A stretch of 64,000 nucleotides of DNA from Pseudomonas sp. Bout1 (GCF_034314165.1 NZ_JAVIWK010000001.1:2867001-2931000), one strand, 5' to 3'. Positions 52,590 to 62,689 are shown, counted from the first letter of the stretch. Made by a program: numbers and translations. Notes: generated by a model from the letters alone, not told the origin.

Positions 52590-53780
52590 ATGAGCATTTG
52601 CGCCGCAACACCTCAAGCCAACTGGCAACCGGTCTTCGCCCTCGCGTTGGCCGCTTTCGTGTTCAATACCACTGAATTTGTGCCGGTCGGCCTGCTGAGT
52701 GCCATCGGCGCGAGCTTCGACATGCCCATCGCCAGCGTCGGCCTGATGCTGACCATCTATGCGTGGATCGTGTCCCTGACCTCGCTGCCGGTGATGCTGC
52801 TGACCCGCAACGTCGAGCGGCGCAAGCTGTTGATCGTGCTGTTCGGCATGTTTATCGCCAGCCATATCCTGTCCAGCGTGGCCACCAGCTTTGGCATTTT
52901 GATGCTCAGTCGGGTGGGTATTGCGCTGTCCCATGCGTTGTTCTGGTCGATTACGGCCTCGCTCGCGGTGCGTCTGGCGCCGGAGGGCAAGCAGGTGCAA
53001 GCCCTTGGGTTGCTGGCTACCGGCACCTCGCTGGCGATGGTGTTGGGTATCCCTCTGGGCCGCCTGCTGGGCGAAGCCATGGGCTGGCGTACCACGTTTT
53101 TGGTGATTGGCGCGTTCGCGGCCGGGCTGGTGTTCTGGCTGGCGCGCACCTTGCCGCGGCTGCCAAGCCAGAACTCCGGTTCGTTGCGCAGCTTGCCACT
53201 GCTGTTCAAGCGCCCGGCGCTGGTGGCGTTGTATGTGCTGACGGCGATGGTGGTGACGGCGCAGTTCACTGCCTACAGTTATGTTGAGCCGTTTGTTGAA
53301 GGTGTTGCTGGTATGAGTGGCAATACGGTGACCCTGATTCTGCTGGTGTTCGGCGGTGCGGGGATCATCGGTTCGTTGTTGTTCAGCCTGGTGCATCGCT
53401 TTAACCCGCATCGTTTCCTGATCACCGCCGTGACCATTCTGGCGTTGTGCCTGGCGTTGTTGCTGCCGTTGAGTGGCGAGGTGTCGTACCTGGTGACCCT
53501 GAGTGTGTTCTGGGGCATGGCCATTATGGGCTTTGGCCTGGCGCTGCAATCGAAGGTGTTGGTGCTGGCGCCGGACGCCACGGATGTGGCGATGGCGATG
53601 TTTTCCGGGATCTATAACATTGGGATTGGCGGTGGGGCGTTGATGGGGAGCTGGGTGGGCAGCCATTTTGGGTTTGCCTGGATTGGCGCGGCGGGCGGGT
53701 TGCTTGCGGCGGTGGCGCTGATTGGGTATTGCTTGGCGATTTATCGGTTTGGGCAGGGTGTGGCGCGTAGCCCTCTGTAG
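52590..53780 (+). CDS. MFS exporter, SotB/sugar-efflux type
   Basis: A 396-residue, 12-helix major facilitator. The opening [20 protein letters not shown] and [15 protein letters not shown] are those of the SotB/YdeA group (sugar and arabinose efflux). The ribosome-binding site is weak. Lies 88 bp downstream of the SBF gene on the same strand; a REP follows. Confidence 0.85.
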   Translation: MSICAATPQANWQPVFALALAAFVFNTTEFVPVGLLSAIGASFDMPIASVGLMLTIYAWIVSLTSLPVMLLTRNVERRKLLIVLFGMFIASHILSSVATSFGILMLSRVGIALSHALFWSITASLAVRLAPEGKQVQALGLLATGTSLAMVLGIPLGRLLGEAMGWRTTFLVIGAFAAGLVFWLARTLPRLPSQNSGSLRSLPLLFKRPALVALYVLTAMVVTAQFTAYSYVEPFVEGVAGMSGNTVTLILLVFGGAGIIGSLLFSLVHRFNPHRFLITAVTILALCLALLLPLSGEVSYLVTLSVFWGMAIMGFGLALQSKVLVLAPDATDVAMAMFSGIYNIGIGGGALMGSWVGSHFGFAWIGAAGGLLAAVALIGYCLAIYRFGQGVARSPL

Positions 53781-53874
53781 GAGCGGGCTTGCTCGCGAAG
53801 AATTTGAGGGCGCCGTTGGGTGTCAGGGTGCTTGTGTCATCGTTAACGTCCATCGCGAGCAAGCTTGCTCCTAC
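53777..53874. repeat. REP palindrome (GTAGGAGCGGGCTTGCTCGC type)
   Basis: GTAGGAGCGGGCTTGCTCGC at the left end is mirrored by GCGAGCAAGCTTGCTCCTAC. It overlaps the last codon of the MFS gene and ends where the AGGAGG ribosome-binding site of the next gene begins. Confidence 0.75.
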
Positions 53875-53887
53875 AGGAGGTGTTTTG

Positions 53888-54256
53888 ATGGTAGTTCGTT
53901 TGATTGGGCCGGCGGTGTTCGCAGTGCTCGCCGGGTTTTCCGGGTTGTGGTTCAGCCCCGCAAGCCTGGCGGCCAGTTTTGATTGTGGCCAGGCGAAGGC
54001 GGCTGACGAGAAAACTATCTGTGCCACGCGCTCCCTGAATGATCAGGACGTGACCATGGCGCTGCTCTATGACCTTAATCGGCACTTTATGGCCATGGGT
54101 GGCCGCGGGTCGTTGATGGATGATCAGGCTGCCTGGCTTAAGAAGCGGCATACGTGTGGGACTCAAGTCAGTTGCCTGAGCAAAGCCTATGTCCAGCGGA
54201 TTGCGATGCTGCGTAGCTTTATTGATGAGCGGGTGATGACGAAAGGGCCGTTCTGA
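53888..54256 (+). CDS. Exported LprI/DUF1311-like small protein
   Basis: A 122-residue protein with a signal peptide (AVFAVLAGFSGLWFSPASLA) and an LprI-type domain: FDCGQAKAADEKTICA, and a later WLKKRHTCGTQVSCLSKAY, giving four cysteines for two disulfides. Some family members inhibit lysozyme. AGGAGG lies 7 bp before the ATG at the very end of a REP. Confidence 0.8.
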   Translation: MVVRLIGPAVFAVLAGFSGLWFSPASLAASFDCGQAKAADEKTICATRSLNDQDVTMALLYDLNRHFMAMGGRGSLMDDQAAWLKKRHTCGTQVSCLSKAYVQRIAMLRSFIDERVMTKGPF

Positions 54257-54353
54257 ACGGGCCACTTGCTACAGATCTTGTAATAGTTTTGCATTGTAGG
54301 AAATTGCTGTTTCACCTGTACGATTTAAGTCCTTTTTCCACAACAGGACCTAC

Positions 54354-54509
54354 ATGAACACCCTCTCGGAGCCTCCCAGTCGTCTTTCCCCAAGACATTC
54401 GCTGCCGCCGTTCCCGCTGATCGCCTGCCTCCAGGCCAAGCATCCCGTTTTTCGATTGCCTACCCTTACCCGGTCCCTCGACCGTGCGTTGCCGTGCCCG
54501 GCATTCTGA
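54354..54509 (+). CDS. Short proline-rich leader ORF upstream of the TerC gene
   Basis: ATG at 54354 has AGGA 6 bp before it and opens 51 codons (MNTLSEPPSRLSPRHSLPPF at the start), with ten prolines, ending 23 bp before the TerC-CBS start. It is not recognised as a protein family. Proline-rich leaders can stall ribosomes and control a downstream transporter gene, as in mgtL-type systems, so this may be a leader peptide. Unproven. Confidence 0.4.
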   Translation: MNTLSEPPSRLSPRHSLPPFPLIACLQAKHPVFRLPTLTRSLDRALPCPAF

Positions 54510-54532
54510 AAAACTTGAAGAGATACTGAAAA

Positions 54533-56080
54533 ATGGAATGGTTAGCGGATCCAACGGCCTGGCTCGGCCTGTTGACTTTGATTGTGCTGGAGCTGGTGCT
54601 GGGCATCGACAACCTGGTGTTTATTGCGATCCTGGCGGACAAGCTGCCGCCGGAACAGCGTGACCGTGCGCGCCTGATCGGTTTGTCCCTGGCCCTGCTG
54701 ATGCGCCTGGGCTTGCTGGCGAGTATTTCGTGGTTGGTGACCCTTACCCAACCGCTGTTCGAGGTGTTCGACAAGAGTTTTTCGGGCCGTGACTTGATCA
54801 TGCTGTTTGGTGGTGTGTTCCTGTTGTTCAAGGCCACCATGGAATTGCATGAGCGCCTTGAGGGGCATGTGGCGCAGCGCACTGGCAATGTGGCTTATGC
54901 GATGTTCTGGCCGATCGTTGCGCAGATTGTGGTATTGGATGCGGTGTTCTCCCTCGATGCGGTGATTACCGCCGTGGGCATGGTGGATGAGCTGGCGGTG
55001 ATGATGATCGCGGTGATCATTTCCATCGGCGTGATGATCATTGCCAGCAAGCCGCTGACCCGTTTCGTCAACGCCCACCCGACGGTGATCATGCTGTGCC
55101 TGGGCTTTTTGATGATGATCGGTTTTGCCCTGACGGCCGAAGGCCTGGGCTTTCATATTCCCAAAGGCTATCTGTACGCGGCCATCGGCTTCTCGATCCT
55201 GATCGAGCTGTTCAACCAGATCGCCCGGTCGCGCCGCAAGAAGTCGGCCCAGGGCACGCTGCCGAGGCGTGAGCGTACGGCCCATGCGGTGATGCGTTTG
55301 CTCGGCGGGCGTAATTTGGCAGTGGAGGAAGTAGGCGAAGAGGTCGCCGACCTGCTGGACAACCCCGATGCCAGCGGCGGGCCGCTGTTCGACCGGCGTG
55401 AGCGGGTGATGATCAGCGGTGTGTTGCAATTGGCCGAGCGGCCGATCCGCACGCTTATGACGCCCCGGGCTAAAGTGGACTCTATCGATCTGTCGGACGA
55501 TCCCGACACTATCCGCCTGAAACTAATGCATTCGTCTTACTCGCGGCTGCCCTTGGTCCGCAACGGTGCTGTCGACGAGCCATTGGGTTTCGTGCACAAG
55601 AAGGAGTTGCTCAAGGAATACCTGGCCGGTAATGAGCCGAATCTGGAGCACTTGGCGCGTCGTGCAATCAACCTGCTGGAAAGTTTTTCGATCCTCAATG
55701 CCCTGGAGCAGATGCGTCAGGAGTCGACTCACATTGCCTTCGTCATCAACGAATTTGGCGACTTTATCGGGGTGTTGAGCATGACCGACATCCTCGAGTC
55801 CATCGCCGGTGAGTTGCCGGATGCGAGTGAGGTCGAGGGGCCGGATATTGTTGAGGAGGAGGGTGGTTTCCGGATCAATGGTGCCTTGAACCTTAACCTG
55901 ATCCGCCAACGCACTGGCTTCCAGGCGGTGGCGACGCAGGATTACCAAACCCTGGCGGGTATGGTGATGAGCCTGCTGGATCGACTGCCGGTGGTCGGTG
56001 ACAGCCTGGAACATGAAGGCTGGCGCCTGACCGTGGTGGCAGTGGAGGAGCGGCGGGTCACGCAGGTGTTGCTGGAATGA
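54533..56080 (+). CDS. TerC-family membrane protein with CBS and CorC/HlyC domains
   Basis: A 515-residue protein of the YoaE/YegH layout: TerC domain (about 1-220, with helices containing conserved acidic residues, [14 protein letters not shown] and [14 protein letters not shown]), two CBS modules (about 295-425, [31 protein letters not shown]), and a C-terminal CorC_HlyC domain. TerC proteins are linked with metal handling, and the TerC of E. coli Alx exports manganese. Its end overlaps the convergent thioredoxin-like gene by 23 bp. Confidence 0.9.
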   Translation: MEWLADPTAWLGLLTLIVLELVLGIDNLVFIAILADKLPPEQRDRARLIGLSLALLMRLGLLASISWLVTLTQPLFEVFDKSFSGRDLIMLFGGVFLLFKATMELHERLEGHVAQRTGNVAYAMFWPIVAQIVVLDAVFSLDAVITAVGMVDELAVMMIAVIISIGVMIIASKPLTRFVNAHPTVIMLCLGFLMMIGFALTAEGLGFHIPKGYLYAAIGFSILIELFNQIARSRRKKSAQGTLPRRERTAHAVMRLLGGRNLAVEEVGEEVADLLDNPDASGGPLFDRRERVMISGVLQLAERPIRTLMTPRAKVDSIDLSDDPDTIRLKLMHSSYSRLPLVRNGAVDEPLGFVHKKELLKEYLAGNEPNLEHLARRAINLLESFSILNALEQMRQESTHIAFVINEFGDFIGVLSMTDILESIAGELPDASEVEGPDIVEEEGGFRINGALNLNLIRQRTGFQAVATQDYQTLAGMVMSLLDRLPVVGDSLEHEGWRLTVVAVEERRVTQVLLE

Positions 56081-56393
56081 TTCTGGTCTTGGCGAACGTC
56101 TCCCTCAGGGTTTTTTCGTCGAACCCCTTCAGCTTATTGATCATCTTGCCATTCTGAAAAACCAGCAGGGTGGGAGTGCCAGTTACCTCGGGGTGCCTTG
56201 GGGTTTGGGCGGTATCGAGCACCAGGCTTTTCACGATGCGAGCGTATTTCCTGGCAATGCGTTCAAACAGTGGCCCGGCCTCCCCGCAGGCCGGGCAATG
56301 CTGCGAAACAAACAGCATAAACACCGTCTTGTGCGACTTAAGCACCCGCTGATATTCCTTGGCATTGGTAATCACCTCCGTTGCAATTCCCAT
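56058..56393 (-). CDS. Thioredoxin-fold protein with CPAC active site
   Basis: A 111-residue thioredoxin-like protein. The redox motif is CPAC in [10 protein letters not shown] (near 36-39), and the cis-proline is in [11 protein letters not shown]. No signal peptide. GAGGAG precedes the chosen ATG at 56393. CPAC rather than CGPC suggests a specialised partner; none is indicated by neighbours. Confidence 0.82.
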   Translation of the reverse strand: MGIATEVITNAKEYQRVLKSHKTVFMLFVSQHCPACGEAGPLFERIARKYARIVKSLVLDTAQTPRHPEVTGTPTLLVFQNGKMINKLKGFDEKTLRETFAKTRIIPATPA

Positions 56394-56476
56394 GATGATC
56401 TCCTCTGGAAAAAGGGCATGGCCCACGCTAAGCCAGTTGATCAACACGGTCTACTGTCAGAATTAACAGGTAGCCC

Positions 56477-56719
56477 TCAACGCTCCGCCCGCTCCCGAGC
56501 CTTCTTCGCCAGCCCCACGCACTGCTTGTAGTCCCCATTCTCCTTGGCGTCCTTGGCGCGGCGATAACCATGGTGGTTCTGGCTCATGTAGTCAGTTGCA
56601 AACGCCGCCTTGAGCTTGGCCAGCTCGGCCTTGCATTCGCGCCGGTCATCCTTGGCAAAGGCATTGCTGGCAAACGCCAGCGACAACAACAAAAGTACAA
56701 GGCTGATCTTCATCTGCAT
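56477..56719 (-). CDS. Small exported protein of unknown function
   Basis: An 80-residue protein with a signal peptide (ISLVLLLLSLAFASNAFA), leaving a charged mature domain of about 55 residues with two cysteines (RRECKAELAKLKAAF, YKQCVGLAKKARE). Helical, possibly disulfide-linked. The start may be 56713 instead. Not recognised beyond that. Confidence 0.65.
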   Translation of the reverse strand: MQMKISLVLLLLSLAFASNAFAKDDRRECKAELAKLKAAFATDYMSQNHHGYRRAKDAKENGDYKQCVGLAKKARERAER

Positions 56720-56965
56720 GCATTCCTTGGGGGCCGATCATCAGCCAAGGCTAGCCCAGGCACGAGATTTTTCCATTCTGTCACTGCACCGCTTTTGTGC
56801 ACGGTAACGAACCGCGCCCGCACCCAAATGTGGCCTGTCACCCGGTATGTGGCCAACGGTAGCAATCTGCTCGCACCGAGTGGCCCAATGCCTTATCTGC
56901 GATAAACTTTTATCTCATTGATTTAAAAAGAAATTAATCCTGCAATATTTTTCTGTTACCGCGTA

Positions 56966-56981
56966 TGGCACACTTTCTGCT
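56966..56981 (+). promoter_or_regulatory. Sigma-54 (-24/-12) promoter of the ABC importer operon
   Basis: TGGCACACTTTCTGCT matches the consensus TGGCAC-N5-TTGCW with only the first T of TTGC changed, and has GG and GC at the required ten-base spacing. It ends 65 bp before the binding-protein start. The 325-bp gap it lies in holds no gene. Confidence 0.7.
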
Positions 56982-57046
56982 GTCTATTCCGTTGTTACAT
57001 ACCAAGTTCCGGTATAGCGGAATACACAATTCCTGGAGTGCCTGTC

Positions 57047-57895
57047 ATGCATCACCGACCTTCCGTGTTTAAAGCGTGTGTTTTTCTCTTCGCCGCATCG
57101 GCTTCCCTCGCAAGCGCAGTGCATGCGGCGGACAGCAAGCTCGATACAGTGCTCAAGCGTGGGCACCTGATCGTGGGTACAGGCAGTACCAATGCGCCGT
57201 GGCACTTCCAGGGAGCGGATGGCAAGTTGCAGGGTTTTGATATCGACATCGGCCACATCGTGGCCAAAGGCTTGTTCAACGACCCAAGCAAAGTCGAGTA
57301 CGTGGTGCAGTCCTCCGACGCCCGCATTCCCAACCTGTTGACCGACAAGGTCGACATGAGCTGCCAGTTCATCACCGTCACCGCCAGCCGTGCGCAGCAA
57401 GTGGCCTTTACCCTGCCGTACTACCGCGAAGGCGTGGGCCTGCTGCTGCCGGCCAACAGCAAATACAAAGAGATCGAAGACCTGCAAGCCGCCGGCGACA
57501 GCGTCACCGTGGCCGTGCTGCAAAACGTCTATGCCGAAGAACTGGTGCACCAGGCTTTGCCTAAAGCCAAGGTCGACCAGTACGACAGCGTCGACCTGAT
57601 GTACCAGGCCGTGAACTCCGGCCGTGCCGACACCGCCGCCACCGACCAGTCCTCGGTCAAGTACCTGATGGTGCAAAACCCGGGCCGCTACCGCAGCCCG
57701 AGCTACGCCTGGAGCCCGCAAACCTACGCGTGCGCCGTCAAGCGTGGCGACCAGGACTGGCTGAACTTCGTCAACACCGCGCTGCACGAAGCCATGACCG
57801 GCGTGGAATTCCCGATGTACAAGGCCTCGTTCAAGCAATGGTTCGGTGTGGATCTGCCAGAGCCTGCGATTGGTTTCCCGGTTGAGTTCAAGTAA
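57047..57895 (+). CDS. Periplasmic substrate-binding protein, polar amino acid type
   Basis: A 282-residue family 3 binding protein with a signal peptide (FKACVFLFAASASLASAVHA). The core has GHLIVGTGSTNAPWHFQGAD and GFDIDIGHIVAKG in the first lobe. The ATG at 57047 has GGAG 8 bp ahead. It heads an operon with two permeases and an ATPase. Downstream genes suggest a D-amino acid or amino sugar acid as ligand. Confidence 0.88.
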   Translation: MHHRPSVFKACVFLFAASASLASAVHAADSKLDTVLKRGHLIVGTGSTNAPWHFQGADGKLQGFDIDIGHIVAKGLFNDPSKVEYVVQSSDARIPNLLTDKVDMSCQFITVTASRAQQVAFTLPYYREGVGLLLPANSKYKEIEDLQAAGDSVTVAVLQNVYAEELVHQALPKAKVDQYDSVDLMYQAVNSGRADTAATDQSSVKYLMVQNPGRYRSPSYAWSPQTYACAVKRGDQDWLNFVNTALHEAMTGVEFPMYKASFKQWFGVDLPEPAIGFPVEFK

Positions 57896-57947
57896 TTCGT
57901 AAACGCTGGGGCGTCGCTGACGGCGCCCCAATCAGGTACTGCTGACC

Positions 57948-58610
57948 ATGAACTATCAGTTGAACTTTGCCGCTGTTTGGCGCGACTTCCCCAGCTTGCT
58001 GGCGGGGCTCGGCCTGGGCCTTGAACTGGCACTGCTGTCCATCGCCATCGGGTGCGTGATTGGCCTGTTGATGGCGTTTGCCATGCTGTCCAAACACCGT
58101 GCGCTGCGCATCCTGGCCTCGGTGTATGTGACGGTGATCCGCAACACCCCGATTCTTGTACTGATCCTGTTGATCTACTTCGCCTTGCCAAGCCTGGGTA
58201 TCCGGTTGGACAAGATCCCCTCGTTCATCATCACCCTGTCGCTGTACGCCGGTGCGTACCTGACCGAAGTATTCCGCGCAGGTTTGCTGAACATTCCCAA
58301 GGGGTTGCGTGAGGCGGGCCTGGCCATCGGCCTGGGCGAATGGCGCATCCGCGCGTACATCACCGTGCCGGTGATGCTGCGCAACGTGCTGCCGGCGCTG
58401 TCGAACAACTTCATCTCGCTGTTCAAGGACACCTCCCTGGCCGCCGCGATCGCGGTGCCGGAGCTGACCTATTACGCCCGCAAGATCAACGTCGAAAGCT
58501 ACCGGGTGATTGAAACCTGGATGGTCACGACCGCGCTCTACGTGGCTGCCTGTTACCTCATTGCCATGCTGCTCCGTTACCTGGAACAGCGTTTGGCGAT
58601 TCGCCGCTAA
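57948..58610 (+). CDS. Amino acid-type ABC permease (first)
   Basis: A 220-residue HisM/HisQ-like permease with LGLGLELALLSIAIGCVIGL and an EAA loop (PKGLREAGLAIGLGEW). Starts 52 bp after the binding protein; followed after 9 bp by the second permease. Confidence 0.9.
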   Translation: MNYQLNFAAVWRDFPSLLAGLGLGLELALLSIAIGCVIGLLMAFAMLSKHRALRILASVYVTVIRNTPILVLILLIYFALPSLGIRLDKIPSFIITLSLYAGAYLTEVFRAGLLNIPKGLREAGLAIGLGEWRIRAYITVPVMLRNVLPALSNNFISLFKDTSLAAAIAVPELTYYARKINVESYRVIETWMVTTALYVAACYLIAMLLRYLEQRLAIRR

Positions 58611-58619
58611 GGAGCGCCC

Positions 58620-59282
58620 ATGTACGAATCCCCCAGCTGGCTGCATGAGTTGTGGATCGCCCGGGAAACCCTCTGGGCGGGGTTCCAGACCAGCGTTTAC
58701 TGCTCGGCCCTGGCCATTATCTTCGGCACCTTGATCGGCATTGTCGCCGGGTTGGTGCTGACCTACGGCAAATTCTGGATGCGTGCGCCGTTTCGGCTGT
58801 ACGTCGACCTGATCCGCGGTACGCCGGTGTTTGTGCTGGTGTTGGCGTGCTTCTACATGCTGCCGGCGCTTGGCTGGCAGATCAGCGCGTTCCAGGCCGG
58901 CGCCGTGGGCCTGACGCTGTTCTGTGGCTCCCACGTGTCCGAGATTGTGCGCGGCGCGCTGCAAGCCATTCCCAAAGGGCAACTGGAAGCGGGCAAGGCC
59001 ATTGGCCTGACGTTTTACCAATCCCTGGGTTACGTGCTGCTGCCTCAGGCCCTGCGGCAGATCTTGCCGACCTGGGTCAACTCGTCCACCGAAATCGTCA
59101 AGGCTTCTACCTTGCTGTCGGTGATCGGCGTGGCCGAGCTGCTCCTCAGTACCCAACAGGTCATTGCCCGGACCTTCATGACCCTGGAGTTCTACCTGTT
59201 CGCAGGCTTTATGTTTTTTGTCATCAACTACGCCATCGAATTGTTGGGGCGTTACATTGAAAAGCGGGTGGCTTTGCCATGA
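58620..59282 (+). CDS. Amino acid-type ABC permease (second)
   Basis: A 220-residue permease, with [20 protein letters not shown] and the EAA loop [18 protein letters not shown]. Ends with a 4-bp overlap with the ATPase gene. Two different permeases form the transmembrane heterodimer. Confidence 0.9.
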   Translation: MYESPSWLHELWIARETLWAGFQTSVYCSALAIIFGTLIGIVAGLVLTYGKFWMRAPFRLYVDLIRGTPVFVLVLACFYMLPALGWQISAFQAGAVGLTLFCGSHVSEIVRGALQAIPKGQLEAGKAIGLTFYQSLGYVLLPQALRQILPTWVNSSTEIVKASTLLSVIGVAELLLSTQQVIARTFMTLEFYLFAGFMFFVINYAIELLGRYIEKRVALP

Positions 59283-60064
59283 ATCAATCCATAAACAACA
59301 GCCAACCACTGCTGAACATTCGCGGCCTGCGTAAACAGTACGGCCCGGTCGAAGTGCTCAAGGGTGTCGACCTGAGCATGCAGCGCGGCAACGTCGTGAC
59401 ATTGATCGGCTCCAGCGGCTCGGGCAAGACCACGCTGCTTCGCTGCGTCAACCTGCTGGAAGAGTTCCAGGGTGGGCAGATCACCCTCGACGGCGAGTCC
59501 ATCGGCTACAGCGACGTCGGCGGCAAGCGCGTACGCCACCCGGAACGCGTGATTTCCCGGCACCGTGCGATGACCGGCATGGCGTTTCAGCAATTCAACC
59601 TGTTCCCGCACCTGACCGCCTTGCAGAACGTCACCCTGGGCCTGCTCAAGGTCAAGAAAATGGGCAAGGACGAGGCGGTTGCACTGGCCGAAAAATGGCT
59701 GGACCGTGTCGGCCTGCTGGAACGGCGCAACCACTTCCCCGGCCAGCTATCGGGCGGCCAGCAACAGCGCGTGGCGATCGCCCGGGCGATTGCGATGAAC
59801 CCGAGCCTGATGCTGTTCGACGAAGTCACCTCGGCGCTCGACCCGGAGCTGGTAGGCGAAGTGCTCAGTGTGATCAAAGGGTTGGCGGAAGAGGGCATGA
59901 CCATGTTGCTGGTCACCCACGAAATGCGTTTTGCCTATGAAGTCTCGGACAAGATCGTCTTCATGAACCAGGGCCGCATTGAAGAGCAGGGGCCGCCGAA
60001 AGATATCTTCGAGCGCCCGCAGTCACCGCGACTGGCGGAATTTCTCAAGAACATTCGTTTTTAA
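59279..60064 (+). CDS. Amino acid-type ABC transporter ATPase
   Basis: A 261-residue ATPase of the GlnQ/HisP type with Walker [10 protein letters not shown], signature [14 protein letters not shown] and Walker [13 protein letters not shown], ending with the usual [12 protein letters not shown]. It completes the importer; RidA follows after 24 bp. Confidence 0.93.
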   Translation: MNQSINNSQPLLNIRGLRKQYGPVEVLKGVDLSMQRGNVVTLIGSSGSGKTTLLRCVNLLEEFQGGQITLDGESIGYSDVGGKRVRHPERVISRHRAMTGMAFQQFNLFPHLTALQNVTLGLLKVKKMGKDEAVALAEKWLDRVGLLERRNHFPGQLSGGQQQRVAIARAIAMNPSLMLFDEVTSALDPELVGEVLSVIKGLAEEGMTMLLVTHEMRFAYEVSDKIVFMNQGRIEEQGPPKDIFERPQSPRLAEFLKNIRF

Positions 60065-60088
60065 TTCATCACCTTCAGGAGAATTTTT

Positions 60089-60478
60089 ATGAGCATTACT
60101 CGTTACGGCACCGGCGCCACCGCAGGCGGTGGCCAGCCTCGTCCTTTCGCTCGCGCGGTGGAAGCGGATGGCTGGTTGTACGTGTCGGGCCAGGTGCCGG
60201 CGGTGGACGGTGAAATCATCACCGGCGGGATCGTTGAGCAAACCCACCAGACCATGAAAAACGTCGTGGCCATCCTTGAAGAAGCCGGCTACGCGCTGGA
60301 AGACGTGGTGCGCGTAGGTGTATGGCTGGAAGACCCACGGGACTTCTGGAGTTTCAACAAGGTGTTCGGCGAATACTTCAACCCCGAACACGCCCCGGCA
60401 CGGGCGTGCGTACAGGCGAATATGATGGTCGATTGCAAGGTTGAGATTGATTGCGTGGCCTACAAGAAAAAAGGCTAA
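60089..60478 (+). CDS. RidA-family protein, paired with the PLP dehydratase operon
   Basis: A 129-residue RidA protein. The family arginine lies in HAPARACVQANM (near 105) and GWLYVSGQVPAVDGEI is the usual first half. PLP-dependent dehydratases release enamines such as 2-aminoacrylate-like products; RidA speeds their hydrolysis and limits damage. It ends the transporter operon, with a good AGGAG site. Confidence 0.9.
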   Translation: MSITRYGTGATAGGGQPRPFARAVEADGWLYVSGQVPAVDGEIITGGIVEQTHQTMKNVVAILEEAGYALEDVVRVGVWLEDPRDFWSFNKVFGEYFNPEHAPARACVQANMMVDCKVEIDCVAYKKKG

Positions 60479-60504
60479 ATGCCAGGGGCCAGAGCCAGTC
60501 CAGC

Positions 60505-60608
60505 GTAGGAGCTGTCGAGCCCCGGCGAGGCTGCGATGGGATCACCTCGGTGGCCTGTCAGACCGCAGCGCCTGCATCGCAGCCTCGCCAGGGCTCGACA
60601 GCTCCCAC
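60505..60608. repeat. REP palindrome between RidA and the IclR gene
   Basis: GTAGGAGCTGTCGAGCCCCG is mirrored by the CTCGACAGCTCCCAC end. A second inner stem is GGCGAGGCTGCGATG/CATCGCAGCCTCGCC. It probably separates two transcription units. Confidence 0.75.
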
Positions 60609-60677
60609 ATTGAATCCAGCTAGCCCAAATGATGCATTTAGCCAAGTAACACGACTTTGACGGGACCCGAAACTGCC

Positions 60678-61448
60678 ATGACCGAAGACACCATCAAGCG
60701 CCGCGCCAAAGGCCTCGACCGGGCGTTCGATATCCTCGATTTCCTCAAGGAAATCGGCCAGCCCCTGCGCCCGAATGATATCGCCAGCGGCATTGGCAGC
60801 CCCAAGTCCACGGTCTACGAACTGGTGGCCTCGCTGCTCGAGCGGCGCATCCTCGAAACCGTCGGCAAGGACGGTCACGTCTACCTCGGCCGTCAGCTGT
60901 ACTTCCTCGGCCAGGCCCACCTGCGCCATTTCGACCTGACCCGCGAGGCCGACCACGCCCTGCAGGAAATCGTCAGCCAGACCCACGAAACCGCCCAGAT
61001 GTGCCTGCTCAATGGGCGCAAATACACCGTGGCCCTGATGCGCGAAGGCGAGCGGCATTTCCGCATTTCCTCCGATATCGGCGAGAACGCCCCGATTCCC
61101 TGGACCGCCTCTGGCCGCCTGCTGCTGGGCCACCTGAGCGACCAGCAAATCATCGACCTGATTGACTACGACGACTACATCCTCCCGGACGGTCAACGTC
61201 TGCCTTTGGAAACCTTTCTCGGGCAAATTCGCCAGGCCACCCTCGACGGATTCTTCTCCTTCGACAGCGTCGCCGACACCTTTACCCATTGCTTTGCCGC
61301 CCCGGTTCGGGACGCCCAAGGCATTAGCATCGCGACCTTGTGCATCGTGGCCCCACGGGCCGATGCCATCAAAAACTACAACGACTATCGCCGGGTGCTG
61401 ATCGACAGCGCCAACAACCTGGGCCGTCGCATTAACGACGCCGCATAA
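60678..61448 (+). CDS. IclR-family transcriptional regulator
   Basis: A 256-residue IclR regulator: winged helix in residues 10-75 (GLDRAFDILDFLKEIGQPLR, SPKSTVYELVASLLERR) and an IclR effector domain (about 85-250, FRISSDIGENAPIPWTASGR). The start at 60678 replaces a TTG at 60657. It lies 19 bp upstream of the PLP enzyme gene and probably controls the catabolic genes on both sides. Confidence 0.88.
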   Translation: MTEDTIKRRAKGLDRAFDILDFLKEIGQPLRPNDIASGIGSPKSTVYELVASLLERRILETVGKDGHVYLGRQLYFLGQAHLRHFDLTREADHALQEIVSQTHETAQMCLLNGRKYTVALMREGERHFRISSDIGENAPIPWTASGRLLLGHLSDQQIIDLIDYDDYILPDGQRLPLETFLGQIRQATLDGFFSFDSVADTFTHCFAAPVRDAQGISIATLCIVAPRADAIKNYNDYRRVLIDSANNLGRRINDAA

Positions 61449-61467
61449 AACGAATAGGAAAACTGCT

Positions 61468-62676
61468 ATGACTGCCTTCAATGCCGTTGAAAAAGGTGCC
61501 GCTGCAGTCGGTGCGCATCTGGTCCGTGACGTCAGCCTGCCGGCTCTGGTACTGCACCGCGATGCCCTGGAACACAACATCCGCTGGATGCAGGATTTTG
61601 TCAGCAACAGCGGCGCGCAGCTGGCGCCCCACGGCAAGACCAGCATGATGCCAGCGCTGTTCCAACGGCAGATCGAGCAGGGCGCCTGGGGCATTACCCT
61701 GGCCAACGCGGTGCAGACCCGCGCCGCGTATGCCGGTGGTATTCGTCGGGTGTTGATGGCCAACCAACTGGTGGGCGCGCCGAACATGGCGTTGATCGCC
61801 GACTTGCTGGCTGACCCGGAATTCGACTTCCATTGCATGGTCGACCACCCGGACAACGTCGCCGACCTGGGCGTATTTTTCGCCGCCCGTGGCCTGCGCC
61901 TCAACGTGATGATCGAATACGGCGTGGTTGGCGGGCGCTGCGGTTGCCGCACGGAACAACAGGTGCTCGACCTGGCCAGGGCGATCAAGGCCCAGCCTGC
62001 GCTGGCCCTCACCGGCATCGAAGGCTACGAAGGAGTGATCCACGGCGAACACGCCATCAGCGGTATCCGCGAATTCGCTGCCTCCCTGGTGCGCCTGGCC
62101 GTCGACCTGCAAAACAGCGGTGCCTTCGACCTCGGCAAACCGATCATCACCGCCTCGGGCTCGGCCTGGTACGACTTGATCGCCGAATCCTTCGAAGCCC
62201 AGAACGCCGCTGGCCGCTTCCTCAGCGTGCTGCGCCCGGGCAGCTACGTGGCCCACGACCACGGCATCTACAAAGAAGCGCAGTGCTGTGTGCTGGACCG
62301 TCGCAGCGACCTCAACGAAGGCCTGCGCCCGGCGCTGGAAGTCTGGGCCCATGTGCAGTCCCTGCCGGAGCCGGGCTTCGCGGTGATCGCCTTGGGCAAG
62401 CGCGACGTTGCCTACGACGCCGGCCTGCCGGTGCCACTCAAGCGCTACAAGGCTGGCGTGCTGCCGGCAGTGGGCGATGACGTGACCGCCTGCAAGGTCA
62501 CCGCCGTGATGGACCAGCATGCATTCATGGTGGTGGCCCCAGGCGTTGAGTTGCGCATCGGCGACATCATCTCGTTCGGTACTTCCCACCCGTGCCTGAC
62601 CTTCGACAAATGGCAAGTGGGTAATCTGGTGGATGAGCAGTTGCAGGTGATCGAAAGCCTGCATACCTGCTTCTAG
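61468..62676 (+). CDS. PLP-dependent DSD1-family dehydratase; candidate D-glucosaminate dehydratase
   Basis: A 402-residue fold-type III PLP enzyme of the D-serine dehydratase/D-threonine aldolase family. The PLP lysine is in PHGKTSMMP (near 50), with GVVGGRCGCR and DHGIYKEAQCC further on, the latter in the metal-binding domain. Enzymes of this family deaminate D-beta-hydroxy amino acids. The KDG kinase gene next to it suggests D-glucosaminate as substrate, giving 2-keto-3-deoxygluconate and ammonia. P. fluorescens is a known source of such an activity. Generic D-amino acid deaminase remains possible. Confidence 0.78.
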   Translation: MTAFNAVEKGAAAVGAHLVRDVSLPALVLHRDALEHNIRWMQDFVSNSGAQLAPHGKTSMMPALFQRQIEQGAWGITLANAVQTRAAYAGGIRRVLMANQLVGAPNMALIADLLADPEFDFHCMVDHPDNVADLGVFFAARGLRLNVMIEYGVVGGRCGCRTEQQVLDLARAIKAQPALALTGIEGYEGVIHGEHAISGIREFAASLVRLAVDLQNSGAFDLGKPIITASGSAWYDLIAESFEAQNAAGRFLSVLRPGSYVAHDHGIYKEAQCCVLDRRSDLNEGLRPALEVWAHVQSLPEPGFAVIALGKRDVAYDAGLPVPLKRYKAGVLPAVGDDVTACKVTAVMDQHAFMVVAPGVELRIGDIISFGTSHPCLTFDKWQVGNLVDEQLQVIESLHTCF

Positions 62677-62689
62677 ACCGAGTCGCGCC

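Noticed and set aside
57888..59309. A 473-codon minus-strand frame opposite two ABC permeases
   Set aside because: Antisense reading of hydrophobic genes gives a charged, repetitive sequence; no family.
60558..62018. A 486-codon minus-strand frame opposite the IclR and dehydratase genes
   Set aside because: Low-complexity antisense reading across two well-defined genes and a REP.
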